Shown here piece after piece: positions 49,529 to 56,847 of a stretch of 64,000 nt of DNA. Below the pieces are notes generated by a model. That model had not been told where the DNA came from. It worked only from the letters and a program-made list of their open reading frames with translations, and ran no database searches. Position 1 is the first letter of the stretch. Every line of letters begins with the position of its first letter. Origin of the DNA: Qipengyuania aurantiaca (lineage in GTDB: Bacteria > Pseudomonadota > Alphaproteobacteria > Sphingomonadales > Sphingomonadaceae). The stretch is taken from NCBI RefSeq assembly GCF_019711375.1, contig NZ_CP081295.1:2076001-2140000 (forward strand). Reading direction: 5' to 3'. Position numbers and translations under genes: made by a program.

Positions 49529-50969
49529 GGAGGATGGCGAGGCGAGGGCGGCGGCGGGTTCTCCTGCCGGCGACACCGCTGCGCCTGAACCCGACGCCGA
49601 TCCGGTAACGCTCCCGACGCCGCCCGCACCGCGCCGCAGTCTTGCTGCGCGCATGATGGCGATTGCGGCGATCTGGGTCGGGGTCCTGCTGCTGGGTGGC
49701 GGGTTCGCGCTTGAACGCGCGCTGACCCGGGAAGTGCAGAGCAATTTCGACGACCAGCTGGAATATGTCCTTACCGCCCTGATCGCCTCGGCTGAGGTCG
49801 ACGAATGGGGCGACGTGCGCTTCTACCGCTCGCTCGGCGACCAGCGCTTCCTCGAGGTCAATTCGGGCGTCTACTGGCAGATCAGCGGGCCGGGCAGGGA
49901 CCCCTATCCCAGCCGCAGCCTGTGGGATCGCACGCTCGCGGTCGATGGCGATCACACGGACGACGAGCCCCACTTCTACGACAGTGAGCAATATCCCGAC
50001 GAACCGCTGCGCGTGGTCGAGCGGAACATCATCCTGCCCGAAAGCGACACGCAGTGGACCTTCACCGTGGCCAGCGCGCGCGAGGAAATGGACTTCCAGG
50101 TTTCGCGCATCCGTTCGATCCTGGTGTGGAGTTTTGCCGTGCTGGGCCTCGGCCTCCTCATCATGGCCGCGCTGCAAAGTTACTATGGCCTGTCGCCCTT
50201 GCGCCGAGTGCGCGCGGCGATCCAGTCGATGCGGTCCGAAGGCGCGAACCGGATCGAGGAGCCGCTGCCGCTGGAAGTCGAACCGCTGGTGGAAGAGATC
50301 AACGCGCTGCTCGCCCATAGCGAACGCCAGGCGGAGGAAGCGCGAACCCATGCGGGCAATCTCGCCCACGCGCTGAAAACCCCGCTCACCGTCCTGACCA
50401 ACGCCGCCACCGCGCACGATCCCAAGCTTTCCGACCTCGTCTGCCGCGAAACCAAGACCATGCAGCGCCATGTCGAGCACCATCTCGCCCGCGCCCGCGC
50501 GGTGGGGCGCCGCGCCACGGGTCATGCCCGGGCCGAGGTCTGGCCGAGCGCGGAAAGCGTGCTGCGCGCCGTCACCCGCATTTACGAGCACACCCGCTTC
50601 GACCTCGACGGCAAGCGCGAGGCCGCCGTCGCCATCGAACGGCAGGATCTCGACGAAATTCTCGGAAACCTGATCGAGAACGCTGCCAAATATGGCGGCG
50701 GCTCCGTCTTCGTGACGGTCGACGCCGAGCCCGATGCCGAGCAATGCGCCATCTGGGTCGAGGACGACGGGACCGGCATTCCCGAAGCCGAGCGCATCCG
50801 CATCTTCGACCGCGGCGCGCGGCTCGATACCGGCAAGCCCGGCACGGGCCTTGGCCTTGCCATCGTGAGAGACGTGGCCGAAATCTACGCCGGCTCGGTC
50901 GAACTCGGCACCAGCGAGGACCTCGGCGGGCTGATGGTCACGCTTAGATTGCCGCGACCCGGCGTTTAG
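49476..50969 (+). CDS. Sensor histidine kinase paired with the response regulator
   Basis: A 497-codon frame: two transmembrane helices (near 60-78 and 200-225 of the frame) flank a periplasmic sensor of about 120 residues with the acidic loop GDHTDDEPHFYDSEQYPDEP. A HAMP-like region, the dimerisation motif AHALKTPLTVL with H298, and a full ATPase domain follow (LGNLIENAAKYGG, DDGTGIPEAERI, GLGLAIVRDV). The acidic sensor loop suggests a cation or peptide sensor as in PhoQ. The GTG at 49476 overlaps the response regulator; a start at ATG 49653 beginning with the first helix is equally possible. Confidence 0.93.
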   Translation: MDSVTASTTPPTSPAHPEEDGEARAAAGSPAGDTAAPEPDADPVTLPTPPAPRRSLAARMMAIAAIWVGVLLLGGGFALERALTREVQSNFDDQLEYVLTALIASAEVDEWGDVRFYRSLGDQRFLEVNSGVYWQISGPGRDPYPSRSLWDRTLAVDGDHTDDEPHFYDSEQYPDEPLRVVERNIILPESDTQWTFTVASAREEMDFQVSRIRSILVWSFAVLGLGLLIMAALQSYYGLSPLRRVRAAIQSMRSEGANRIEEPLPLEVEPLVEEINALLAHSERQAEEARTHAGNLAHALKTPLTVLTNAATAHDPKLSDLVCRETKTMQRHVEHHLARARAVGRRATGHARAEVWPSAESVLRAVTRIYEHTRFDLDGKREAAVAIERQDLDEILGNLIENAAKYGGGSVFVTVDAEPDAEQCAIWVEDDGTGIPEAERIRIFDRGARLDTGKPGTGLGLAIVRDVAEIYAGSVELGTSEDLGGLMVTLRLPRPGV

Positions 50970-50985
50970 GTTCAGACTTCGTTCA
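50970..50985 (+). promoter_or_regulatory. GTTCA-N6-GTTCA box next to a -10 element
   Basis: Two perfect GTTCA copies are spaced 11 bases apart, and a TATAAG -10-like hexamer begins ten bases later (50996). It lies 26-41 bases before the lipoprotein ATG at 51011. The arrangement is typical of class II activation by an OmpR-type regulator that replaces the -35 contact. Confidence 0.6.
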
Positions 50986-51010
50986 ATCCATCGTGTATAA
51001 GCCACGGACC

Positions 51011-51886
51011 ATGGACGAAAAAAATATCACGGCGCGCCGCGCGCCCTTCGCTCTTCGGGTGGGACTTGCCGGGCTGGTTGGCCTCGGGCTCTCCGGCTGC
51101 ACGATGATGGCCGACTCCTATGGCCACTCGGGCGTTTCGGTCGGCGTCGGCTACAGCTCGGGCGGCTATTACGACCCGTATTACGATCCCTATTATGACA
51201 GCTACTACGGCTGGTACGACGACTACTATTACCCCGGCACGGGCTATTACGTCTACGACCGCTACGGCTATCGCCATCGCTGGAACGACTACCAGCGCCG
51301 CCTCTGGGCCGAACGCCGCGAGCGCTACGAGCGCCGCGTCGCGCATCGTGCCCTGGCCGAAAACTGGGCCGGGTTCGAACTTGGCGAAAGCGGCCGCTAC
51401 GAAGACCGGCGGGCCGATTACCGCCGGGCAGAGCGCCGCGATCGCGCCGCAACGCGTGACCGCCGCGAGGATGCGAACCGCGGTTCGGCTATCCGCCAGG
51501 CTGCCGAGGCCACTGCGCGCGAACGCCGCGAGGAACGCGCCGGCCAGCAGCGCGCCGTGAGCCGGTCCACTGAAGCGGCTCGCCGCGCTCCGGCTCGCGA
51601 GGCCGCGCGCCGCGCACCGGCTGGTGAAGCGACACGTCGGGCGCAGCGCGGCACGGCAGAGGCCGTGCGCAGGGCTCCGGCCGCTCCGGCGGCCAGCCGC
51701 GCTCCGGCACCGGCTCCCGCCCCGCGCGAGAACCGTCGCCAGGAACGCGCCGCACCGGCGGCCCAGCGCAGCAATGCGCAGGAAACACGCCGCGAGGAAC
51801 GCGCGCGTCCCGATAGGTCGGAACGCTCATCGCGCCGCAACTCTCCTGCCGCGACGCGCCGAGCCCGCGAAAAGAACCCCGATTAA
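51011..51886 (+). CDS. Tyr- and Arg-rich lipoprotein next to a two-component system
   Basis: A 291-residue protein with a lipoprotein signal ending in GLSGCTMM. The mature N-terminal part is extremely Tyr-rich (YYDPYYDPYYDSYYGWYDDY), then Arg/Ala/Glu repeats with RRAPAREAARRAP units run to the end. The Arg/Glu-rich part resembles that of the RcnB-type protein at 4804-5793, but no RcnB domain is seen. It starts 41 bases after the histidine kinase gene and has its own GTTCA box, so it is a likely target of the neighbouring regulator. Its role may be an envelope adhesin or metal or lipid-binding coat. Convergent with the chorismate mutase gene (4-base overlap). Confidence 0.75.
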   Translation: MDEKNITARRAPFALRVGLAGLVGLGLSGCTMMADSYGHSGVSVGVGYSSGGYYDPYYDPYYDSYYGWYDDYYYPGTGYYVYDRYGYRHRWNDYQRRLWAERRERYERRVAHRALAENWAGFELGESGRYEDRRADYRRAERRDRAATRDRREDANRGSAIRQAAEATARERREERAGQQRAVSRSTEAARRAPAREAARRAPAGEATRRAQRGTAEAVRRAPAAPAASRAPAPAPAPRENRRQERAAPAAQRSNAQETRREERARPDRSERSSRRNSPAATRRAREKNPD

Positions 51887-52197
51887 GAGGTCAGTCCCTG
51901 CGCTTTCTCGTGATGGCGAATGACTTCGTCGATGATGAAGCGCAGGAACTTCTCGCTGAACTCGGGGTCGAGCTCGCTCTCCTCCGCCAGCCGCCGCAGC
52001 CGGGCGATCTGCTCGGCCTCGCGCGCGGGATCGGCGGGGGGCAGGGTGGCGGTGGCCTTGTAGGCGCCCACCGCCTGCGTGATGCGAAACCGCTCGGCCA
52101 GCATATGCACGAGCGCGGCATCGATATTGTCGATGCTCTTGCGATAAGCCGCCAGCGTCGCGTCTTCGGCGGGGGTCTGTTGCACCTCTTGCGTCAT
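51883..52197 (-). CDS. Chorismate mutase, AroQ class
   Basis: A 104-residue all-helical chorismate mutase that converts chorismate to prephenate for Phe and Tyr synthesis. Its pattern is AYRKSIDNIDAALVHMLAERFRI-type first helix, then VGAYKA, REAEQIARLRRLAEE, and SEKFLRFIIDEVIRHHE, with the conserved Arg and Lys residues of the AroQ fold. The start at MTQEVQQT is preferred to a longer frame from 52233. It stands alone on this strand. Confidence 0.88.
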   Translation of the reverse strand: MTQEVQQTPAEDATLAAYRKSIDNIDAALVHMLAERFRITQAVGAYKATATLPPADPAREAEQIARLRRLAEESELDPEFSEKFLRFIIDEVIRHHEKAQGLTS

Positions 52198-52264
52198 CGC
52201 TTGCCAGATTAGCGCCAATCCGCCTCTTGCCAAGAAAGTTTAGGCAGGACATGGCCAAGCTGAC

Positions 52265-53281
52265 ATGACAGCCGACGTCGTTCCCCTCCCGCGCAAGGGC
52301 CCGGAGCCCTCGATCGAACCCATGCTGGCGCTTACCGCGCAGGGCATGAACGCGGTCAACCAGGTCATTCTCGACCGGATGCAGAGCGAAGTGCCGCTCA
52401 TCCCTGCGCTCGCCGGACATTTGATTTCGGGCGGCGGCAAGCGCCTACGCCCGATGCTCACGCTCGCAGGGGCAGAGCTGGTCGGCTACAGCGGCACGCG
52501 CCATCACAAGCTCGCCGCGGCGGTCGAATTCATTCACACCGCGACGCTGCTGCACGACGATGTCGTCGACGGCAGCGACTTGAGGCGCGGCAAGGCGGCG
52601 GCCAACATCATCTTCGGCAATCCCGCCACCGTGCTGGTGGGCGATTTCCTCTTCAGCCGCAGCTTCGAACTGATGACCGAGGACGGCAGTCTCAAGGTCC
52701 TCAAGATTCTCTCGGGCGCCAGCGCGATCATCGCCGAGGGCGAGGTCGACCAGCTGACCGCCCAGCGCAAGATCGACACCAGCGAAGAACGCTATCTCGG
52801 CATCATCCGCGCCAAGACCGCCGCGCTGTTCGCCGCGGCCAGCCGCATCGCGGCCGTGGTCGCGGAATGCAGCGAAGAAGAAGAACAGGCGCTGGACGAA
52901 TACGGCCGCAACCTGGGCGTCGCCTTCCAGCTGGTCGACGACGCGCTCGATTACGATTCCAACGCGGCCGAAATGGGCAAGGACCGCGGCGACGATTTCC
53001 GCGAGGGCAAGATGACCCTGCCGGTCATCCTCGCCTACGCCCGCGGCAGCGAGGAAGAACGCGAATTCTGGAAGGCCGCCATCGCCGGTTTCCGCACCAC
53101 GGACGCCGATCTCGACGAGGCAATCCGCCTGATCGAAGCGCATAACGCCGTCGCCGACACCAAGGCTCGCGCCCGCCACTTCGCCCAGCGCGCGATCGAC
53201 GCGCTGTCGATCTTCCCCGACGGCAAGGCCCGCCGCGCCATGACGCAGGCGGCCCTTTTCGCCGTATCGCGCGGCTATTGA
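52265..53281 (+). CDS. ispB: Long-chain polyprenyl diphosphate synthase
   Basis: A 338-residue prenyltransferase of the isoprenyl synthase fold. The first Asp-rich motif is LLHDDVVDGSDLRRG and the second VDDALDYDSNAAEMGKDRGDD, with GGGKRLRPML before them. It elongates farnesyl diphosphate with isopentenyl diphosphate, making the ubiquinone side chain; the chain length cannot be deduced. The symbol is used for the class, since octaprenyl or decaprenyl is possible. It is divergent from the chorismate mutase gene. Confidence 0.92.
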   Translation: MTADVVPLPRKGPEPSIEPMLALTAQGMNAVNQVILDRMQSEVPLIPALAGHLISGGGKRLRPMLTLAGAELVGYSGTRHHKLAAAVEFIHTATLLHDDVVDGSDLRRGKAAANIIFGNPATVLVGDFLFSRSFELMTEDGSLKVLKILSGASAIIAEGEVDQLTAQRKIDTSEERYLGIIRAKTAALFAAASRIAAVVAECSEEEEQALDEYGRNLGVAFQLVDDALDYDSNAAEMGKDRGDDFREGKMTLPVILAYARGSEEEREFWKAAIAGFRTTDADLDEAIRLIEAHNAVADTKARARHFAQRAIDALSIFPDGKARRAMTQAALFAVSRGY

Positions 53282-53297
53282 TCGGCACTTCAAAGCT

Positions 53298-53389
53298 CCG
53301 TTCGCCCTGAGCTTGTCGAAGGGCAGTCCTTCCTTTTAAGGCCTGGCGAGAAAGGAAGAGCAATGCTTCGACAAGCTCTGCACGAACGG
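53298..53389. repeat. Long inverted repeat of the gcttgtcgaag type
   Basis: The left arm (ccgttcgccctgagcttgtc and gaagggca) and right arm (tgcttcgacaagctctgcac and gaacgg) are near-perfect reverse complements with a further inner pairing (tccttcctt / aaaggaaga). Elements with the same core are scattered through sphingomonad genomes as palindromic repeats. It sits in the 119 bases between ispB and hrpB. Confidence 0.8.
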
Positions 53390-53399
53390 TCGGCCGGCG

Positions 53400-55826
53400 G
53401 TGGCTGACGACCTCCCCATCCACGCTGTCCTGCCCGACCTGCTCGCCGCACTGCGGGAGAGTAGCGGCGCCGTGCTGGTCGCGCCGCCGGGGGCGGGCAA
53501 GACGACGGCGGTGGCCCCAGCGCTGCTCGATCAGGAATGGTGCAGCGGCACGGTGATCCTCACCTCGCCCCGCCGTGTGGCCGCGCGCGCTGCGGCGGAG
53601 CGGATGGCGCAGATGCTGGGCGAGAAGCCGGGCGAAACCGTGGGCTACCTGACCCGCCTGGACAGCAAGCGTTCGAGCAAAACTCGCGTGCTGGTAGTAA
53701 CCGAGGCGATCTTCGTGAACCGCATCCTCGACGATCCAGAGCTTGAAGGCGTGTCGGCGGTGCTGTTCGACGAGGCGCATGAACGCCATCTCGACAGCGA
53801 CCTCGGCCTCGCGCTGGCGTTGGAAACTCAAGGCGTGCTGCGCGAGGAATTGCGCGTGCTGGTCATGTCGGCGACGATCGACGGGGCGCGCTTCGCCGCG
53901 CTCATGGGCGGCGATACACCGGTGATCGAGAGCGAGGGGCGGGCCTATCCGCTGGAGATCCGCTGGCTCGGCTCCTCCCCGCAGGCGCGGGTCGAGGACG
54001 CCATGACTTCGGCCATCGCGACCGCGTGGAAGGAACAGGAGGGCGATATTCTCGCTTTCCTGCCCGGTGTGGGCGAGATCGAGCGCACGCGCGAACGGCT
54101 GGCGGAGCGTCTGCCGAGCGCGCTGGTGTTGCCACTCCATGGGCAAGTCCAACCGGCCGAACAGCGCGCCGCGATCCGCCGCGATCCCAAAGGGCGACGG
54201 CGGATCGTGCTGGCCACCGCGATCGCCGAAACCTCGCTGACGCTGGAGGGCGTGTCGGTCGTGGTCGACGCAGGGCTCTCGCGAAGGGCGGAGTTCGACC
54301 GGGCGGCAGGGACGACGCATCTCGTCACCCATCGCGCGAGCCAAGCGGCGGCGGCGCAGCGCGCGGGACGTGCGGCGCGGCAGGGGCCGGGCGTGGCCTA
54401 TCGCCTGTGGGAAGAGGGCGGACACGCCGGAAGGCCGCAATTCGATCCGCCCGAGATGGAAACCGCCGATCTGGCGCCGCTGGTGCTCGACCTCGCGAAA
54501 TGGGGGACGAGCGATCCCGCAAGCCTGCAATGGCTCGACCCGCCGCCCGTGGCCTCCGTGGCGGCAGCGCGTGCGACGCTGGTCGGGCTGGGCGCGCTCG
54601 ATGCGGAAGGGCGGATCACCGAACGCGGAAAGCAACTCGCCAGCCTCCCGCTCGACCCGGCTTCGGCGGCGATGCTGCTGTTCGGGGCGGAGCACGGCAG
54701 CGCCGCGAAAGCCGCGCGGCTGGCGCTCCTGCTGCAGGAACGTGGCCTTGGGGGGCGGGGCGAGGATCTGGAAGCGCGCCTGTTGCGCTGGAACGAGGAC
54801 CGGGGCGCAAGGGCCGAGGCCAGCCGCAAGCTTGCGGGGCGCTGGGCGATGCTGGCGGAGAAGCTGGTGGCGTCGGGAAACCGCGACAACATCCCGGCAG
54901 CCATCCTCCTCGCAGCCGGTCGCCTAGAGTTCATCGCCAAGCGCCGCGACGCGTCGGGGGAAAGCTGGATCGCCTCGGGCGGGCGCGGGTTCATGCTCGA
55001 TCCCGCATCGCCGTTGGCGCGGGCCGAGTTTCTCGTGATCGGCGACGCGCAGGGGCAGGCGAAGGGCGCGCGCATCACTTCGGCTATCGCGCTGGAGCAG
55101 GCCGATCTCGAACACTGGCTGGGCGAGCGGATCGAGAAACGCTCTGTCCTGCGCTGGAAACAGGACCGCGTGGAAGCGCGGCTGGAAAAGCGGCTGGGCG
55201 CAATCACGCTTGCGAGCGGTCCCGATCCCTCGCCCGACAGCGCGGCGCTTGTGGATATCCTTGTGGGCAAGGCTCTGGAAAATCCGGCAAAACTGATCCC
55301 GGCGGAGCTGCAGGCGCGCGCCGCCTTCATCGGGCTGGATGCGTTTTCGTCCGACAAGCTGGCCGAAACCGCCGATCTCTGGCTCGCCCCGCTTCTGGAG
55401 GGGCGGCGCGATCTCGACCTTCCCAAGGGCCGACTGGTCGACGCGCTGCTCGGCCTGCTCGACTGGAACGACCGGCAGCGGCTGGACAGCGAGGCGCCGC
55501 GCGAGTTTACTTCGCCTGCCGGGACCACGCACCGGATCGACTACACCGGCGACGACGCGCCCAGCGTGGAGGTCCGCGTGCAGGCGCTCTTCGGTCTGGA
55601 ACGCCACCCGATGATCGGCGACACGCCGCTGTTCCTGAAACTCACCAGCCCGGCCGGACGCCCGATCCAGTCCACCCGCGACCTGCCCGGTTTCTGGCGC
55701 GGCAGTTGGGACGATGTGCGCAAGGACATGAAGGGTCGCTACCCCAAGCATCGCTGGCCCGAGGAACCATGGGCGGAAAAGCCCAGTTTGAAGACCAAGA
55801 ACGCCTTTTCAAAATCCGGCGGCTGA
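53400..55826 (+). CDS. hrpB: DEAH-box ATP-dependent helicase HrpB
   Basis: An 808-residue DEAH helicase of the HrpB type. Motif I is APPGAGKTTAV, motif II FDEAHERHLDSDLGLAL, motif III VMSATIDGARFA, motif V ATAIAETSLTLEGV and motif VI AQRAGRAARQGPG, followed by the HA2/OB region and the HrpB C-terminal domain (MIGDTPLFLKLTSPAGRPI, LPGFWRGSWDDVRKDMKGRY). It likely remodels RNA or RNP; its role is not settled. The start is GTG 53400. An upstream palindromic repeat separates it from ispB. Confidence 0.94.
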   Translation: MADDLPIHAVLPDLLAALRESSGAVLVAPPGAGKTTAVAPALLDQEWCSGTVILTSPRRVAARAAAERMAQMLGEKPGETVGYLTRLDSKRSSKTRVLVVTEAIFVNRILDDPELEGVSAVLFDEAHERHLDSDLGLALALETQGVLREELRVLVMSATIDGARFAALMGGDTPVIESEGRAYPLEIRWLGSSPQARVEDAMTSAIATAWKEQEGDILAFLPGVGEIERTRERLAERLPSALVLPLHGQVQPAEQRAAIRRDPKGRRRIVLATAIAETSLTLEGVSVVVDAGLSRRAEFDRAAGTTHLVTHRASQAAAAQRAGRAARQGPGVAYRLWEEGGHAGRPQFDPPEMETADLAPLVLDLAKWGTSDPASLQWLDPPPVASVAAARATLVGLGALDAEGRITERGKQLASLPLDPASAAMLLFGAEHGSAAKAARLALLLQERGLGGRGEDLEARLLRWNEDRGARAEASRKLAGRWAMLAEKLVASGNRDNIPAAILLAAGRLEFIAKRRDASGESWIASGGRGFMLDPASPLARAEFLVIGDAQGQAKGARITSAIALEQADLEHWLGERIEKRSVLRWKQDRVEARLEKRLGAITLASGPDPSPDSAALVDILVGKALENPAKLIPAELQARAAFIGLDAFSSDKLAETADLWLAPLLEGRRDLDLPKGRLVDALLGLLDWNDRQRLDSEAPREFTSPAGTTHRIDYTGDDAPSVEVRVQALFGLERHPMIGDTPLFLKLTSPAGRPIQSTRDLPGFWRGSWDDVRKDMKGRYPKHRWPEEPWAEKPSLKTKNAFSKSGG

Positions 55827-55843
55827 ATTACAGGGCCCTCATT

Positions 55844-56122
55844 ATGGCAGCACGTATCTACCAGCGACCGCAGAGCGCGATGCAATCGGGCAAGGCCCGT
55901 ACCGACGAGTGGGTGCTCGAATTCGAACAGTCCGAGGCTCGCCGGGCTGACCCGCTGATGGGCTGGACAGGCAGCGGCGATACGCAGGCGCAGGTGCAGC
56001 TCAAATTCCCGAGCAAGGACGAGGCGAAGGCCTATGCCGAGAAATACGGTATCGCCGCCCGCGTCCACGCCACGCCGCCGCACAGCCTGAAGCTGCAGGC
56101 CTACGCGGATAATTTCCGGTAA
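55844..56122 (+). CDS. Complex I subunit NDUFS4-like protein (ETC complex I)
   Basis: A 92-residue protein resembling the 18 kDa (AQDQ/NDUFS4) accessory subunit of respiratory complex I: MAARIYQRPQSAMQSGKART, W-x-LEFEQ, DPLMGWTGSGDTQAQVQLKF and EAKAYAEKYG. In alphaproteobacteria it is encoded apart from the nuo operon, as here. It stabilises the peripheral arm around the N-module. ATG is 17 bases after the hrpB stop, so the two may share a transcript. It is followed by the SRP RNA promoter. Confidence 0.88.
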   Translation: MAARIYQRPQSAMQSGKARTDEWVLEFEQSEARRADPLMGWTGSGDTQAQVQLKFPSKDEAKAYAEKYGIAARVHATPPHSLKLQAYADNFR

Positions 56123-56144
56123 TCACACCTGCGCAAATGCGGTG

Positions 56145-56173
56145 TTGAAATCTGGGCCAACCGCCGCCATATG
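56145..56173 (+). promoter_or_regulatory. Probable sigma-70 promoter of the SRP RNA gene
   Basis: TTGAAA, 17 bases, CATATG. The expected transcription start seven bases further on falls at about 56178-56181, at the first base of the SRP RNA stem. Confidence 0.55.
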
Positions 56174-56177
56174 GCGC

Positions 56178-56270
56178 GCCGGGAGTCGGGTGGACGTTTG
56201 CGTTCGCTCACCGGGTCAGGTCCGGAAGGAAGCAGCCCAGGTGAATTGCGGCGGGTCGCTCGGCTCCTTT
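56178..56270 (+). ncRNA. ffs: Small signal recognition particle RNA
   Basis: The conserved SRP core ggtcaggtccggaaggaagc is present at 56213-56232, with the GGAA-type tetraloop in the apical hairpin. The outer arms (gccgggagtcgggtgg and ccgcc...gggtcgctcggc) pair into the long stem of a 4.5S-like RNA. It binds Ffh and guides membrane protein insertion. A short T-run at 56268-56271 marks the 3' end. Size is about 93 bases, as usual for alphaproteobacteria. Confidence 0.88.
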
Positions 56271-56274
56271 TCCC

Positions 56275-56760
56275 TCAGCTCTGGTTGCTGACGCGCATGC
56301 GATCGCGCGCCTCGTTGCGCGACCCCGTCGCCGGGACGAGCCCGGCCACCTTGCCGAGACCGAACGCAGGCATATTGCCATAGACCGTTTCGTAGGCTCC
56401 CCCGTCGACCGCGTAAGTTTCGTGGTAGATGCCGACTGTGCCGTCGCTTCCGACATTCCGGTTGAACGCCGTCCAGGCCGGCCAGTGCTTCTCGTCGTGT
56501 GAGCGGGCATAGCGTTCGAGGCTCTCGAAATCCTTCCAGTATTGCAGCAACATCACCTGTCGCAGGCTGCAAAAGGCGAACTCCGTCCCGAGGAAACCGC
56601 TCTGGGGATTCGCCGAAAGTTCCTCCAGCATCGGACCCATCGAGCGAAAAACGGGCCACCATTTGCTGAACTTGTGGAAATGATTGATCCGCATGCCGAT
56701 CAGGAAGACCACGAGCGGGCCGGAAAATTCGGCGGTCATCCGCCCTTTGACTATCGACAT
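56275..56760 (-). CDS. DUF4188 family protein
   Basis: A 161-residue soluble protein. The ferredoxin-like barrel pattern of the DUF4188 family, a dimeric alpha/beta-barrel (monooxygenase-like) group, is visible: VVFLIGMRINHFHKFSKWWP, FLGTEFAFCSLRQVMLLQYW and DFESLERYARSHDEKHWPAW. Function is unknown. ATG 56760 (MSIVKGR) has aaggagag upstream; the frame extends to 56808. It is convergent with the SRP RNA gene, five bases from its end. Confidence 0.8.
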   Translation of the reverse strand: MSIVKGRMTAEFSGPLVVFLIGMRINHFHKFSKWWPVFRSMGPMLEELSANPQSGFLGTEFAFCSLRQVMLLQYWKDFESLERYARSHDEKHWPAWTAFNRNVGSDGTVGIYHETYAVDGGAYETVYGNMPAFGLGKVAGLVPATGSRNEARDRMRVSNQS

Positions 56761-56847
56761 GGGGCTCTCCTTGACGACATAGATTGCAAATTGAAACCTA
56801 TTGGTCAAGCTTCGACAAATCGGGATCGAGCGCCTACCTGATAGGCT

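Noticed and set aside
56171..56383. Short open frame over the SRP RNA
   Set aside because: The conserved SRP core and stem pairing explain the sequence; the frame has no ribosome binding site.
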